From contig PMJN01000125.1 in NCBI GenBank assembly GCA_003157445.1, positions 1 through 8,916 on the forward strand: a stretch of DNA of 8,916 bases, written 5' to 3'. The stretch is from Micrococcales bacterium. Its GTDB lineage: Bacteria > Actinomycetota > Actinomycetes > Actinomycetales > Dermatophilaceae. Shown piece by piece: positions 1-5,064 of the stretch. How positions within the stretch are numbered: position 1 is the first letter of the stretch; every line of letters starts with the position of its first letter. The notes under the pieces were generated by a model, which did not search any database, was not told the origin of the DNA, and saw only the letters and a list, made by a program, of their open reading frames with translations. The position numbers and the translations under genes were made by a program.

Positions 1-429
1 ACGCAAGCGAATGGCAGCAGCCGGACCCGGGCGGCGAAGGTCGAGATACCGATACTTGAGCCGGGCCTCCTCGCCGACGGTAACCCGCTCGTCGATCTGG
101 AACGGCAGCGGGGCCGCGGGGCTCAGGACCTCGAGCACGGTGGCAACCAGTTCGATCTCTCCGGTGGGCAGTTCGTTGTTGGCGTTGCCCTCTGGGCGCG
201 CACGAACCTCGCCACTGACCCTGACGCAGTATTCGTTGCGCAGGTCGTGGGCCCCGCCCTGGGCAAGGATCTCGTCACGAACGACCACCTGGGCCACCCC
301 CGACGCGTCTCGTAAGTCCAGGAAGGCCACCCCACCGTGATCGCGCCGACGGGCAACCCACCCGGTCAAGGTGACGGTCTGCGAGATGTGGTCGGCGCGC
401 AAGGTGCCGGCCTCATGAGTGCGAAGCAC
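1..429 (-). CDS. aspS: Aspartyl-tRNA synthetase, N-terminal part (cut by window edge)
   Basis: This enzyme charges tRNA-Asp (or tRNA-Asp/Asn in many actinobacteria) with aspartate in the cytoplasm. The visible 143 residues start at a GTG and begin [13 protein letters not shown], the usual actinobacterial AspS N-terminus. Residues from about 17 to 105 form the OB-fold anticodon-binding domain, with [19 protein letters not shown] and a later [20 protein letters not shown] stretch. They are followed by the linker [16 protein letters not shown] that leads into the class II catalytic core, which lies outside the window. A Shine-Dalgarno GAGGA at 437-441 sits 7 bases before the GTG, which supports this start. 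The frame is open to the window edge and shows no damage. It is the only core-translation gene here and marks the left border of the accessory stretch. Confidence 0.96.
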   Translation of the reverse strand, partial: MLRTHEAGTLRADHISQTVTLTGWVARRRDHGGVAFLDLRDASGVAQVVVRDEILAQGGAHDLRNEYCVRVSGEVRARPEGNANNELPTGEIELVATVLEVLSPAAPLPFQIDERVTVGEEARLKYRYLDLRRPGPAAAIRLR

Positions 430-635
430 GGTGATGTCCTCAGTTCGTTGGTTGGGGCTGGTTCCGCTCTGGATCTGCGGGGATAGCACCCACATCCTAC
501 GGAGACAGACCCGCCCCCTCCGAACCGGTCCGTGGCACTCCAGCTACCGGTCGTCAGCTGCCGGTCGTCCAGCTCCTCGACCAACTTTGTCCGGGCCCGT
601 AGACGCCACGAGTCGGCGATCAGGTCGGTCAGTAC
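430..635. other. aspS upstream region, no gene seen
   Basis: These 206 bases lie between the aspS start and the PAS remnant. No frame reads as a protein on either strand. On the minus strand TAGGAT (494-499) is a possible -10 for aspS, but I see no convincing -35. A 14-base tandem duplication, AGCTRCCGGTCGTC, occupies 542-569. Confidence 0.5.
542..569. repeat. 14-bp tandem duplication upstream of aspS
   Basis: Two adjacent copies of AGCT(A/G)CCGGTCGTC at 542-555 and 556-569 differ at one base. A further CAGCT follows. The duplication is non-coding as far as I can see and lies about 115 bases upstream of the aspS start. Slippage is the simplest origin; a role as a binding site is possible but unsupported. 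Confidence 0.8.
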
Positions 636-1007
636 TTACTCGTTGACCATGCGACCTCGGACATTGACAAGAGGTCGAGTCCACGGTCGAGGCGTCTCAC
701 TTCCAAAGTCATCAGATGGGCGGTGCTCCGCTTGGCGCCCGCCCTGTCCCGGTGAATACTGCGCGCAGGGCATACGGCGAATCTGCCCGTTCAGGACCCG
801 CCTGAAGTCGCCATTGGCATCGCGGATAGGTGATGAGCTCATGGAGACCTGTATCTCGGTGCCGTCCTTTCGGATCCGGACCGTCTCAAAGTCCACCACG
901 GGCTCGCCGGCGTGCTGAGCTGACGGGGTGAGCGGAGAGGCAGCCGGACCCGGTGGCTCACGAATGGAGCCGTTGAAGGCCGCGATCGCGTCCGGCACCG
1001 CGCCCAC
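636..1007 (-). pseudogene. PAS-domain protein remnant
   Basis: The minus-strand frame contains a clear PAS-core segment at about 804-905: EPVVDFETVRIRKDGTE followed by a SPIRDANGDFR tail, the beta-strand part of PAS sensor domains that precede kinases, GGDEF or similar outputs. Ahead of it is AVPDAIAAFNGS, which resembles the start of a PAS fold, but the ligand-pocket helices expected in between are missing. After the PAS segment the reading becomes unrelated (NGQIRRMPCAQYSPG) and no output domain follows in any frame. The frame opens just after a TAG at 1011-1013, and the only start is a GTG at 1007 without a visible ribosome-binding site. I read it as a decayed internal fragment of a larger sensor gene. 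The PAS identity of the central 34 residues is fairly secure; that it is non-functional is inference. Confidence 0.6.
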
Positions 1008-1218
1008 CGACTAGCTTGGGCTCTCATGCGCAGTGGCAAGGCCTACGACCCCGCCCGGCTCGGCCGTGGCGGTGATCGGCGGGAACATGTGCCGTTGGCC
1101 CAAGATTCGCCGACCGGCGCTCATTCTCATAGCCGACGTGCGGACGCTCACCAGGGTTATGCCCGGTGATCCTTCTATGCCGCTGAGGTCGAACATCTTG
1201 GGCAGGGCGCCTCGGCCC
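1008..1218. other. Gene-poor stretch, no supported gene
   Basis: Open frames exist on both strands (plus 1033-1251, minus 1011-1331), but none carries a motif I recognise and none has a good ribosome-binding site. The minus-strand frame overlaps the C-terminal codons of the small gene ending at 1219 in a different phase. It may hold decayed sequence belonging with the neighbouring PAS fragment, but nothing in it proves this. Confidence 0.4.
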
Positions 1219-1515
1219 CTACGTGGAGTGAGTGCATCGGCCCTGCCCTGACGGCCGTTCGTAGCTTCGGGCAATGCCTTCCAGATATTCGATGCTCGCT
1301 GGGTTGGAGGTTTGGGACTTAATCGCTGCAACTAAGCTGGGGAAACCCAGAGCTAGACGGGCACGGTCCTCGGGGCCAGCGCAGATGATGGCAGTTATGA
1401 GGTTGCGCTTGAAGTCGTCGCACTCGCAGTCACCATCGTGGTTGTGGTAGCCGAGAACCTCGCGGGCGTCGAGGACGTCGCGGGCGTCGCTGGGATTGAT
1501 ATGCTTGTGGTCCAT
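1219..1515 (-). CDS. Small conserved-looking protein with HDGDCECDD cluster, unknown function
   Basis: This is a 98-residue protein of unknown function. The chosen ATG at 1515 (MDHKHINPSDARD) is more plausible than the upstream in-frame start at 1632, because the extension is low-complexity Pro/Arg-rich and crosses a 14-base tandem duplication. Upstream of the ATG there is only a weak ACGGAA. Residues 10-21 are a six-residue tandem duplication, DARDVL-DAREVL. Residues 24-34 read HNHDGDCECDD, a dense His/Asp/Cys cluster that could bind a metal. Residues 35-66 are probably helical (FKRNLITAIICAGPEDRARL), and the tail includes SIEYLEGIARSYE. No signal peptide or membrane segment is visible. It stands alone, flanked by non-coding sequence. 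Codon use and the coherent sequence argue for a real gene. I cannot assign a family with certainty. Confidence 0.72.
   Translation of the reverse strand: MDHKHINPSDARDVLDAREVLGYHNHDGDCECDDFKRNLITAIICAGPEDRARLALGFPSLVAAIKSQTSNPASIEYLEGIARSYERPSGQGRCTHST
1453..1488. repeat. 18-bp tandem duplication inside small gene (DARDVL/DAREVL)
   Basis: Units 1453-1470 and 1471-1488 match at 16 of 18 bases and encode DAREVL and DARDVL on the minus strand. The length is a multiple of three, so the frame of the small protein is kept. Confidence 0.85.
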
Positions 1516-1536
1516 GGTTTCCGTTCGGCGCGGCGG

Positions 1537-1564
1537 TAGGGGGCTGGCGATAGGGGGCTGGCGG
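1537..1564. repeat. 14-bp tandem duplication upstream of small gene
   Basis: TAGGGGGCTGGCG(A/G) occurs twice back to back at 1537-1550 and 1551-1564, with one difference. It lies 22 bases upstream of the ATG at 1515, so it may fall in the leader or promoter of that gene. Confidence 0.85.
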
Positions 1565-1652
1565 CAGGCGCCATGAGGAACAGCATCCACGACATCCCCG
1601 GCAGGACGTCCAGGGGGTCCGCTCAGGGTCATCGTGGCGGGTAACCGGCTGG

Positions 1653-1682
1653 CGCATCAGAGACCATCGCATCAGAGACCAT
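1653..1682. repeat. Perfect 15-bp tandem duplication
   Basis: CGCATCAGAGACCAT occurs at 1653-1667 and again at 1668-1682 without a mismatch. It lies in non-coding sequence between the small gene and the next minus-strand coding-like tail. Confidence 0.9.
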
Positions 1683-1729
1683 AAGGTCCCAGTCGTCACG
1701 GTCTCGCGAGGGAAGCGCGGGACAGTCAG

Positions 1730-1954
1730 CTATGTGCGGGCGTCAGCCACGGCGTCGAAAACGAGATCCTGCACCGCTTCCGGTGCCCGGTCGCCGTTGC
1801 GCAAGCGCAATGCTGGACGATCGACGAAATACGGCCAGGCTGGGTCGAAGGGCGAAAGGATTACCAATTGCGAAACCTCTCGAAGGAAGTCGTGTCCGTG
1901 CCCTGAGAACCTCCTCGGACATAGCCTCGGTCCCGGGATCGATATCGCTTGACA
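1730..1954 (-). pseudogene. Coding-like C-terminal tail without a start, unknown
   Basis: A minus-strand frame is open from 1954 to a TAG at 1730-1732 and has no ATG or GTG start; a TTG at 1867 is the only alternative. Its last 55 or so residues look like real protein, including HDFLREVSQLVILSPFDPAW, a PYFVDRP segment and an acidic end EAVQDLVFDAVADART. The composition suits a soluble protein. I do not recognise the family. The upstream half (IPGPRLCPRRFSGHG) looks less protein-like. It is probably the 3' end of a gene whose 5' part was lost, or a short TTG-started gene of 45 residues. The frame competes with a Ser/Arg-rich ATG frame on the same strand (1743-1958) that I consider a shadow. 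Confidence 0.35.
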
Positions 1955-1977
1955 TCATGGTTCGCCTTGCGATTTAT
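1949..1977 (+). promoter_or_regulatory. Candidate leaderless promoter of padR-type gene
   Basis: A perfect -35 hexamer TTGACA at 1949-1954 is followed by a 17-base spacer and the AT-rich ATTTAT at 1972-1977 in the -10 position (3 of 6 matches to TATAAT). Transcription would begin at about 1983-1984, which is the A of the PadR start codon. No Shine-Dalgarno precedes that ATG, so the message is probably leaderless, common in actinobacteria. Confidence 0.55.
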
Positions 1978-1982
1978 CGCAA
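1967..1982. promoter_or_regulatory. Perfect 16-bp palindrome over the -10, likely PadR operator
   Basis: TTGCGAT-TT-ATCGCAA has two exact 7-base arms around a 2-base centre. It covers the candidate -10 and ends immediately before the ATG at 1983. PadR regulators are dimers that usually bind inverted repeats in their own promoters, so this is the natural site for autorepression of the PadR/membrane-protein pair. It lacks the ATGT-N8-ACAT pattern known for some PadR proteins. Confidence 0.65.
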
Positions 1983-2318
1983 ATGACAAGACGGATCACC
2001 GAGAAGGGATACCTCATCCTGCTCTCGCTGGCCGAACAGCCACGGCATGGGTACGGCATCGTAGGGGCGGTCCTTGAACTGTCCGACGGCGCGACCAAAC
2101 TCGGTGCGGGCACCCTCTACGGTCTGCTCGACCGGATGGGCGAGGCTGGCCTGGTCGAGGCCAGCGGTGAGGAGGTCGTCGACGGGAGACTGCGCCGCTA
2201 CTACCGACTGACAGACCAAGGATCGGCGGCCTTAGTGATGGAGACCGCGCGCCTGCGTGCCCTGACCCATCGGGCCAAAGCTGTGCTCGGCGCCCACCTC
2301 GCGTTCGCACGTTCATGA
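1983..2318 (+). CDS. PadR-family transcriptional regulator
   Basis: This 111-residue protein is a short PadR-type repressor: an N-terminal winged helix-turn-helix with little C-terminal dimerisation helix. Visible family marks are the first helix ITEKGYLILLSLAEQPRHGY (residues 5-24, with the HGYGI signature at 22-26), the recognition-helix region GAGTLYGLLDRM at about 41-52, and the wing GRLRRYYRLTDQGSAAL at about 67-83. A final helix RLRALTHRAKAVLGAH follows. It would bind its operator as a dimer and be released by a small ligand or a cofactor; the ligand cannot be read from sequence. The ATG at 1983 is preceded by a palindrome and a leaderless promoter. The membrane-protein gene starts 63 bases downstream on the same strand and in the same phase, an arrangement typical of PadR and its target. 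Confidence 0.93.
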   Translation: MTRRITEKGYLILLSLAEQPRHGYGIVGAVLELSDGATKLGAGTLYGLLDRMGEAGLVEASGEEVVDGRLRRYYRLTDQGSAALVMETARLRALTHRAKAVLGAHLAFARS

Positions 2319-2381
2319 TGCCGGCGGCCGGGGCCGAGTCGCCCGCGGGCAACGCGGACACCTTGGCGGAAAGCACAGATC

Positions 2382-3538
2382 GTGGTGAGCATCGAGTGCT
2401 GGATGCGCGCTTATCCTCGCCGGTGGCGTGAGGCACGGGGCCGCGAGCTAGTCGATGTGGTGGTCGACCTTGCCGGGCCGGGCGCCCAGCGACTGGATGC
2501 GCGCTCCGCGTTTGACCTGGTGCGCGGCGGGTCGGCGACGCGGTGGCGCGAGCACCCCCTGCCGCACACTTGGCTGCTCTACCGGATGTTCGACCGCCAC
2601 ATCCCGTTGGCGTACCGATCCTGGGCGCTGGATGACATCGACGGGTTCTTGTACCCGATGCGCCGCTTCCTGGGGGTGCCTGGCCAGCCTTTCTCATTGG
2701 TTTCATCATGTCGCCGCCAGGGGGTTCCGGCCAGGTACCCGCCCTCGTCATGGTCGTCCTCATGGTTGTCTGGTCGATGTTCATCAGACCGGAGGGGATT
2801 CGCAGCCAGGCCAGACTCAGGCACGTCGCGCCCAGGTTCGAAGAGGTGCCGGTCGAGGGAGCCCTGATCGCGTGGGACGTTCCGCGGCCGCGGGTGAGTG
2901 CGCGTTCGGGGCTGACCTGGGCCATGCTTCTTCTGGGGACCACCAGGGCAGCGTCGGTTGTCGCAGCACTACTGGCACCGAAGCTGCTGCTCACGAACTT
3001 CATGGCGAACAGCCCGGAGATGGGCTCGGGTTTTGGTTGGGAGAACGACGTCGCCCCGAAGGGCGGGCATCGGGTCGTGGCGGTGTCAATTCTGTTGGTG
3101 GCGCTCGGGGTCGGGGCCCTCGGCGCGGTGGCAGTCCGGCGGCGTCTTGGCCGACTGCTCGGTGAGCGCCTCGACCAGCCCTACCGCGTCCTGCGCCCAG
3201 TCACTGCATCGGGCAAGGCGGGCATCCTCTTCTCGGCCATGGTCATGGTGGGCCTGATCTGGCTGGAAGTCAGCGGCCGGATCGTGCTCGGCCTCGCCGT
3301 GGTGCTCGACACGGTCGTGCTTCTGCTACTGCCTGGTGCACTTGTCGCACTCCTGGTGACCAGACGTGCCGACGCCCACGACCTTGCTGGAAGGGATGTG
3401 TCATGGATCGCCACCCGCGGCCGAGTCCCGAGAGCCGACCAGCCAGCCTGCGGTCTGCGACCACAGCCCGGTCCCGTGCCCGAAGGCGTCTTGGCCCAAC
3501 CGCCGGATCCGACAGACCCGCACCCCGCGACACCATGA
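2382..3538 (+). CDS. PadR-linked polytopic membrane protein, frame broken at a G5 run
   Basis: Two frames together make one membrane protein. The first runs from GTG 2382 (a second GTG is at 2385; a purine-rich GGCGGAAAG lies upstream) and gives about 98 soluble residues (ECWMRAYPRRWREARG, ALDDIDGFLYPMRRFLG). The second, which continues to the TGA at 3536-3538, carries the hydrophobic part. Adding one G to the G5 run at 2672-2676 joins them as FLGGAWPAFLIGFIM and gives 385 residues. Membrane segments then fall at about 101-110, 120-135, 180-201, 231-252, 281-295 and 301-326. The last 60 residues are Pro/Arg-rich and may not be native. I do not recognise a named family; the arrangement suggests an envelope or transport function controlled by the upstream PadR protein. 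As sequenced it is either a pseudogene or a sequencing error. Confidence 0.7.
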
Positions 3539-3562
3539 CGGCGCGGCCTAGGTCGCGCCGTC
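3537..3562 (+). terminator. Strong hairpin after the membrane-protein gene
   Basis: GACGGCGCG (3537-3545) and CGCGCCGTC (3554-3562) form a perfect 9-bp stem with an 8-base loop, GCCTAGGT. It begins within the stop codon of the membrane-protein gene. No T-run follows, so it would be a T-poor actinobacterial-type terminator or an mRNA 3' stabiliser. Confidence 0.55.
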
Positions 3563-3695
3563 CGGAATCTGATGACCATCCAGGGACACCTGCCGCCGTC
3601 AACTGGTAACCATGACCGGGCGCATCGGCCGGGCCCTGTGTGCGTGGAACGATCCCCGACCATCTGTTCATCAGCTACGCCCTCGACGCGACCAT

Positions 3696-3847
3696 CTAGT
3701 CGCCTAGGTTCGCTATCGCATCCCGAGCGGTGGATTCCTCGGGCCACACCTTGGCGATGGTGACTCGGCTGCACAGCCAAGTAAAGACCCAGAGGGCTGG
3801 GTCGGCTTGCTTGGAGCTTTGGGGTGGCGGCGAGGTCGCGTCCGCCG
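3696..3847 (-). pseudogene. Coding-like C-terminal tail without a start, unknown
   Basis: A minus-strand frame open from 3847 to the TAG at 3696-3698 has no start codon. Its last 35 or so residues read like a genuine protein end: ADPALWVFTWLCSRVTIAKV, then WPEESTARDAIANLGD. The upstream 15 residues (RTRPRRHPQSSK) are not convincing. I do not recognise the family. It lies about 100 bases downstream of the small Cys/His gene on the same strand but in sequence not continuous with it. It is probably the end of a deleted or displaced gene. Confidence 0.35.
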
Positions 3848-3939
3848 TCACTGCTATCTGCCTACTCTCGAGTCCATCCGGCTGGCCCAGCCCGGTGGTC
3901 CGCCGACCGCGTTGGTCCCTTGGTGCACGAGGACGCCTC

Positions 3940-4206
3940 CTACCCCTGGCCGGGCCTGTTGCCGGCCACAGCTGGCCTCATAATGTGCCAGCGAGCCGCC
4001 GCTTCTGCTGAGATGAACTCGCACGACCCACGATGGCCGTATGGCAACGTGCACATCCTTCCCGTAGGTAGGTGTACTTGCGCGCATTCACCTTCCATCG
4101 CCGCAGCCTCGTTTACGGACGCGTTGTGCATCTCAGAGGTGTTGACGGTGCGGCGGGCAACAGTATCGATGTTCGAGTGTGGGGGGGTGCCCATGACGGG
4201 AACCAC
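3940..4206 (-). CDS. Small Cys/His (zinc-ribbon-like) protein, unknown function
   Basis: The core is a compact motif, CAQVHLPTGRMCTLPYGHRG followed by SCEF, with spacing C-x3-H-x6-C-x5-H-x3-C. In the 88-residue reading the metal-ligand candidates are C41, H45, C52, H58 and C62. I recall similar HLPTGR-C-LPHGH small proteins in actinobacteria, without known function. The start is uncertain. GTG 4206 has AGAGGAG ending 5 bases upstream; ATG 4098 has GAGG 8 bases upstream and gives about 52 residues starting right before the motif, which may be the native form. No signal peptide or membrane segment is visible. The gene is solitary. The GTG start has an inverted repeat against its ribosome-binding site. 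A structural zinc site is the most likely role of the motif; nothing shows a substrate or partner. Confidence 0.7.
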   Translation of the reverse strand: MVPVMGTPPHSNIDTVARRTVNTSEMHNASVNEAAAMEGECAQVHLPTGRMCTLPYGHRGSCEFISAEAAARWHIMRPAVAGNRPGQG

Positions 4207-4212
4207 CTAACT

Positions 4213-4230
4213 CCTCTCGCGTGCGAGAGG
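4213..4230 (-). promoter_or_regulatory. Perfect 8-bp inverted repeat next to the RBS of the Cys/His gene
   Basis: CCTCTCGC (4213-4220) and GCGAGAGG (4223-4230) are exact reverse complements around a 2-base centre. Read on the minus strand the second arm, GCGAGAGG, runs directly into AG-TTAG-GTG, so the Shine-Dalgarno AGAGGAG of the GTG start at 4206 is mostly inside the arm. It could be a protein operator, or an RNA hairpin that hides the ribosome-binding site. The 2-base centre would open to a 4-base loop as RNA. Confidence 0.5.
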
Positions 4231-4554
4231 GCAGTAGCCCCAAACTGGGACTGCTTCGAGGGTACCGCTCCAGCAAGATCGGTGCAGGGTGGAGATGGCC
4301 CCTTCCTTGGCGACGTCCGGCTGCGATCCACGCTCTTCACGCCGAAGCGGACGGGTTGCACACGGTCAGCTGACGCATCCGGCCAGGTGCCCACCGAACC
4401 AGCCGCGGTCGCCCGCTCGCGACACTGCCCCCACTAGGGGAAGAGCTCGCGGCGACCGGCGGCTTAGCTACCGCCGACCCAGGAAGAAAGCCGATCAGTC
4501 GCATAGGCGAATCCTCCCGCTGCGACGACCGAAGGGGTCGAGATCTACGACTTG

Positions 4555-4589
4555 TGCCGCTGGCCGTTGGCCGGTAGTCCCCGGCGGCA
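4555..4589 (-). terminator. Weak hairpin downstream of the HxlR gene
   Basis: TGCCGCTGG (4555-4563) pairs with CCGGCGGCA (4581-4589) apart from one T-G position, around a 17-base loop. It lies 18 bases beyond the stop of the HxlR-type gene, in the right place for a terminator, but on the minus strand the imperfect pair becomes an A-C mismatch and there is no T-run. Confidence 0.25.
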
Positions 4590-4606
4590 GGCGAAGGTCA
4601 GGTGGT

Positions 4607-4969
4607 TCAGTGTGCCCCGACGATCTCGTCTGCGTTGTTGCCGACCCAGGTGACCAGCGGTATGAGCCGATCGGCGAGGCCGCGTCCAAGGGGGGTGAGG
4701 CTGTAGTCGACCCGTGGCGGAATCGTCGGCTGAGCCTCCCGCAGGACGAAGCCGTCCGCCTCAAGCGTGCGGAGGGTCTGCGCGAGCATCTTCTCGCTGA
4801 CCCCCTCGATGCGGCGTCGGAGTGCGCCCCAGCGCATCGGTGACTGCGCGAGGGCGACGATCACCAGCACCCCCCACTTGCTCGTCACGTGGTCGAGGAC
4901 GCGGCGGCTTGGGCAGTTGGCGGCGAAAACGTTGGTAGCCCTGATTGCGCGTGCCGGATCCTCAGTCAC
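4607..4969 (-). CDS. HxlR-family (DUF24) redox-type transcriptional regulator
   Basis: This 120-residue protein is a MarR-like winged-helix regulator of the HxlR family. Visible marks are the conserved N-terminal Cys in ANCPSRRVLDHVTSKWG (C19), the helix VLVIVALAQSPMRWGALRRR (35-53), the recognition region GVSEKMLAQTLRTLEADGF (56-74), and the wing with PPRVDYSLTPLGRGL (84-98). Members such as QorR, YodB and CatR use this Cys to sense quinones, diamide or aldehydes and derepress a neighbouring reductase. The only candidate redox residue here is C19, since no second Cys is present, so sensing would be of the one-Cys type. The GTG start at 4969 has no ribosome-binding site, and a TATAAA 10 bases upstream suggests a nearly leaderless message. 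The gene is divergent from a QorB-like quinone reductase, exactly the family's usual partner. Confidence 0.93.
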   Translation of the reverse strand: MTEDPARAIRATNVFAANCPSRRVLDHVTSKWGVLVIVALAQSPMRWGALRRRIEGVSEKMLAQTLRTLEADGFVLREAQPTIPPRVDYSLTPLGRGLADRLIPLVTWVGNNADEIVGAH

Positions 4970-4970
4970 G

Positions 4971-4994
4971 GGTACTTACTTTATAGTGCGTACC
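4971..4994. promoter_or_regulatory. Operator-like inverted repeat and overlapping divergent -10 elements
   Basis: GGTACTTAC (4971-4979) and GTGCGTACC (4986-4994) form a 24-bp inverted repeat, 7 of 9 pairs, around TTTATA. The centre gives TATAAA on the minus strand, ending 10 bases before the HxlR GTG, and TATAGT (4982-4987) on the plus strand, for the reductase with a leader of about 70 bases. One dimer bound here would block both promoters, as expected for an HxlR regulator controlling itself and its target. Confidence 0.6.
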
Positions 4995-5064
4995 ACCTGA
5001 GGGGAAGTTCTCAACCAGGACCTCGGTTTGTCCCTATGACCAGCACTGACCGAAGGGACCCCTC

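Larger units (their letters stand above)
4207..4606. other. 400-bp gene-poor stretch, with hairpins only
   Basis: Frames are open on both strands (for example plus 4072-4437 and minus 4113-4394), but they are Arg/Pro/Ser-rich shadows with no motif. The stretch holds the inverted repeat at 4213-4230 and a weak hairpin at 4555-4589. A G7 run lies just outside, near 4181-4187. I see nothing else. Confidence 0.45.

Noticed and set aside
430..520. T-box or other riboswitch in the aspS leader
   Set aside because: No T-box sequence, specifier structure or terminator hairpin is visible; only a plain ribosome-binding site near the start.
1743..1958. 71-residue minus-strand ATG frame beginning MMSSDIDPGTEAMSEEV
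   Set aside because: It has a start codon, but its second half is Ser/Arg-rich, and a competing frame on the same strand reads more like protein. Undecided but not supported.
2815..2860. tRNA-like GGTTCGA sequence near 2838
   Set aside because: It lies inside the membrane-protein coding frame, and no acceptor or anticodon stems can be formed around it.
2014..3003. 329-residue minus-strand open frame
   Set aside because: It runs antisense through the PadR gene and most of the membrane protein, with low-complexity Arg/Gly/Pro composition. The PadR fold on the other strand is clearly real.
1960..3540. New defence or toxin-antitoxin system made of PadR, membrane protein and neighbours
   Set aside because: No nuclease, toxin, NTPase or phage-related motif is present; PadR plus membrane protein is a common stress or transport arrangement.
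3181..3780. 199-residue minus-strand open frame across the end of the membrane-protein gene
   Set aside because: It is antisense to the membrane-protein coding sequence, is Arg/Pro/Ser-rich, and shows no motif; a GC-rich shadow.
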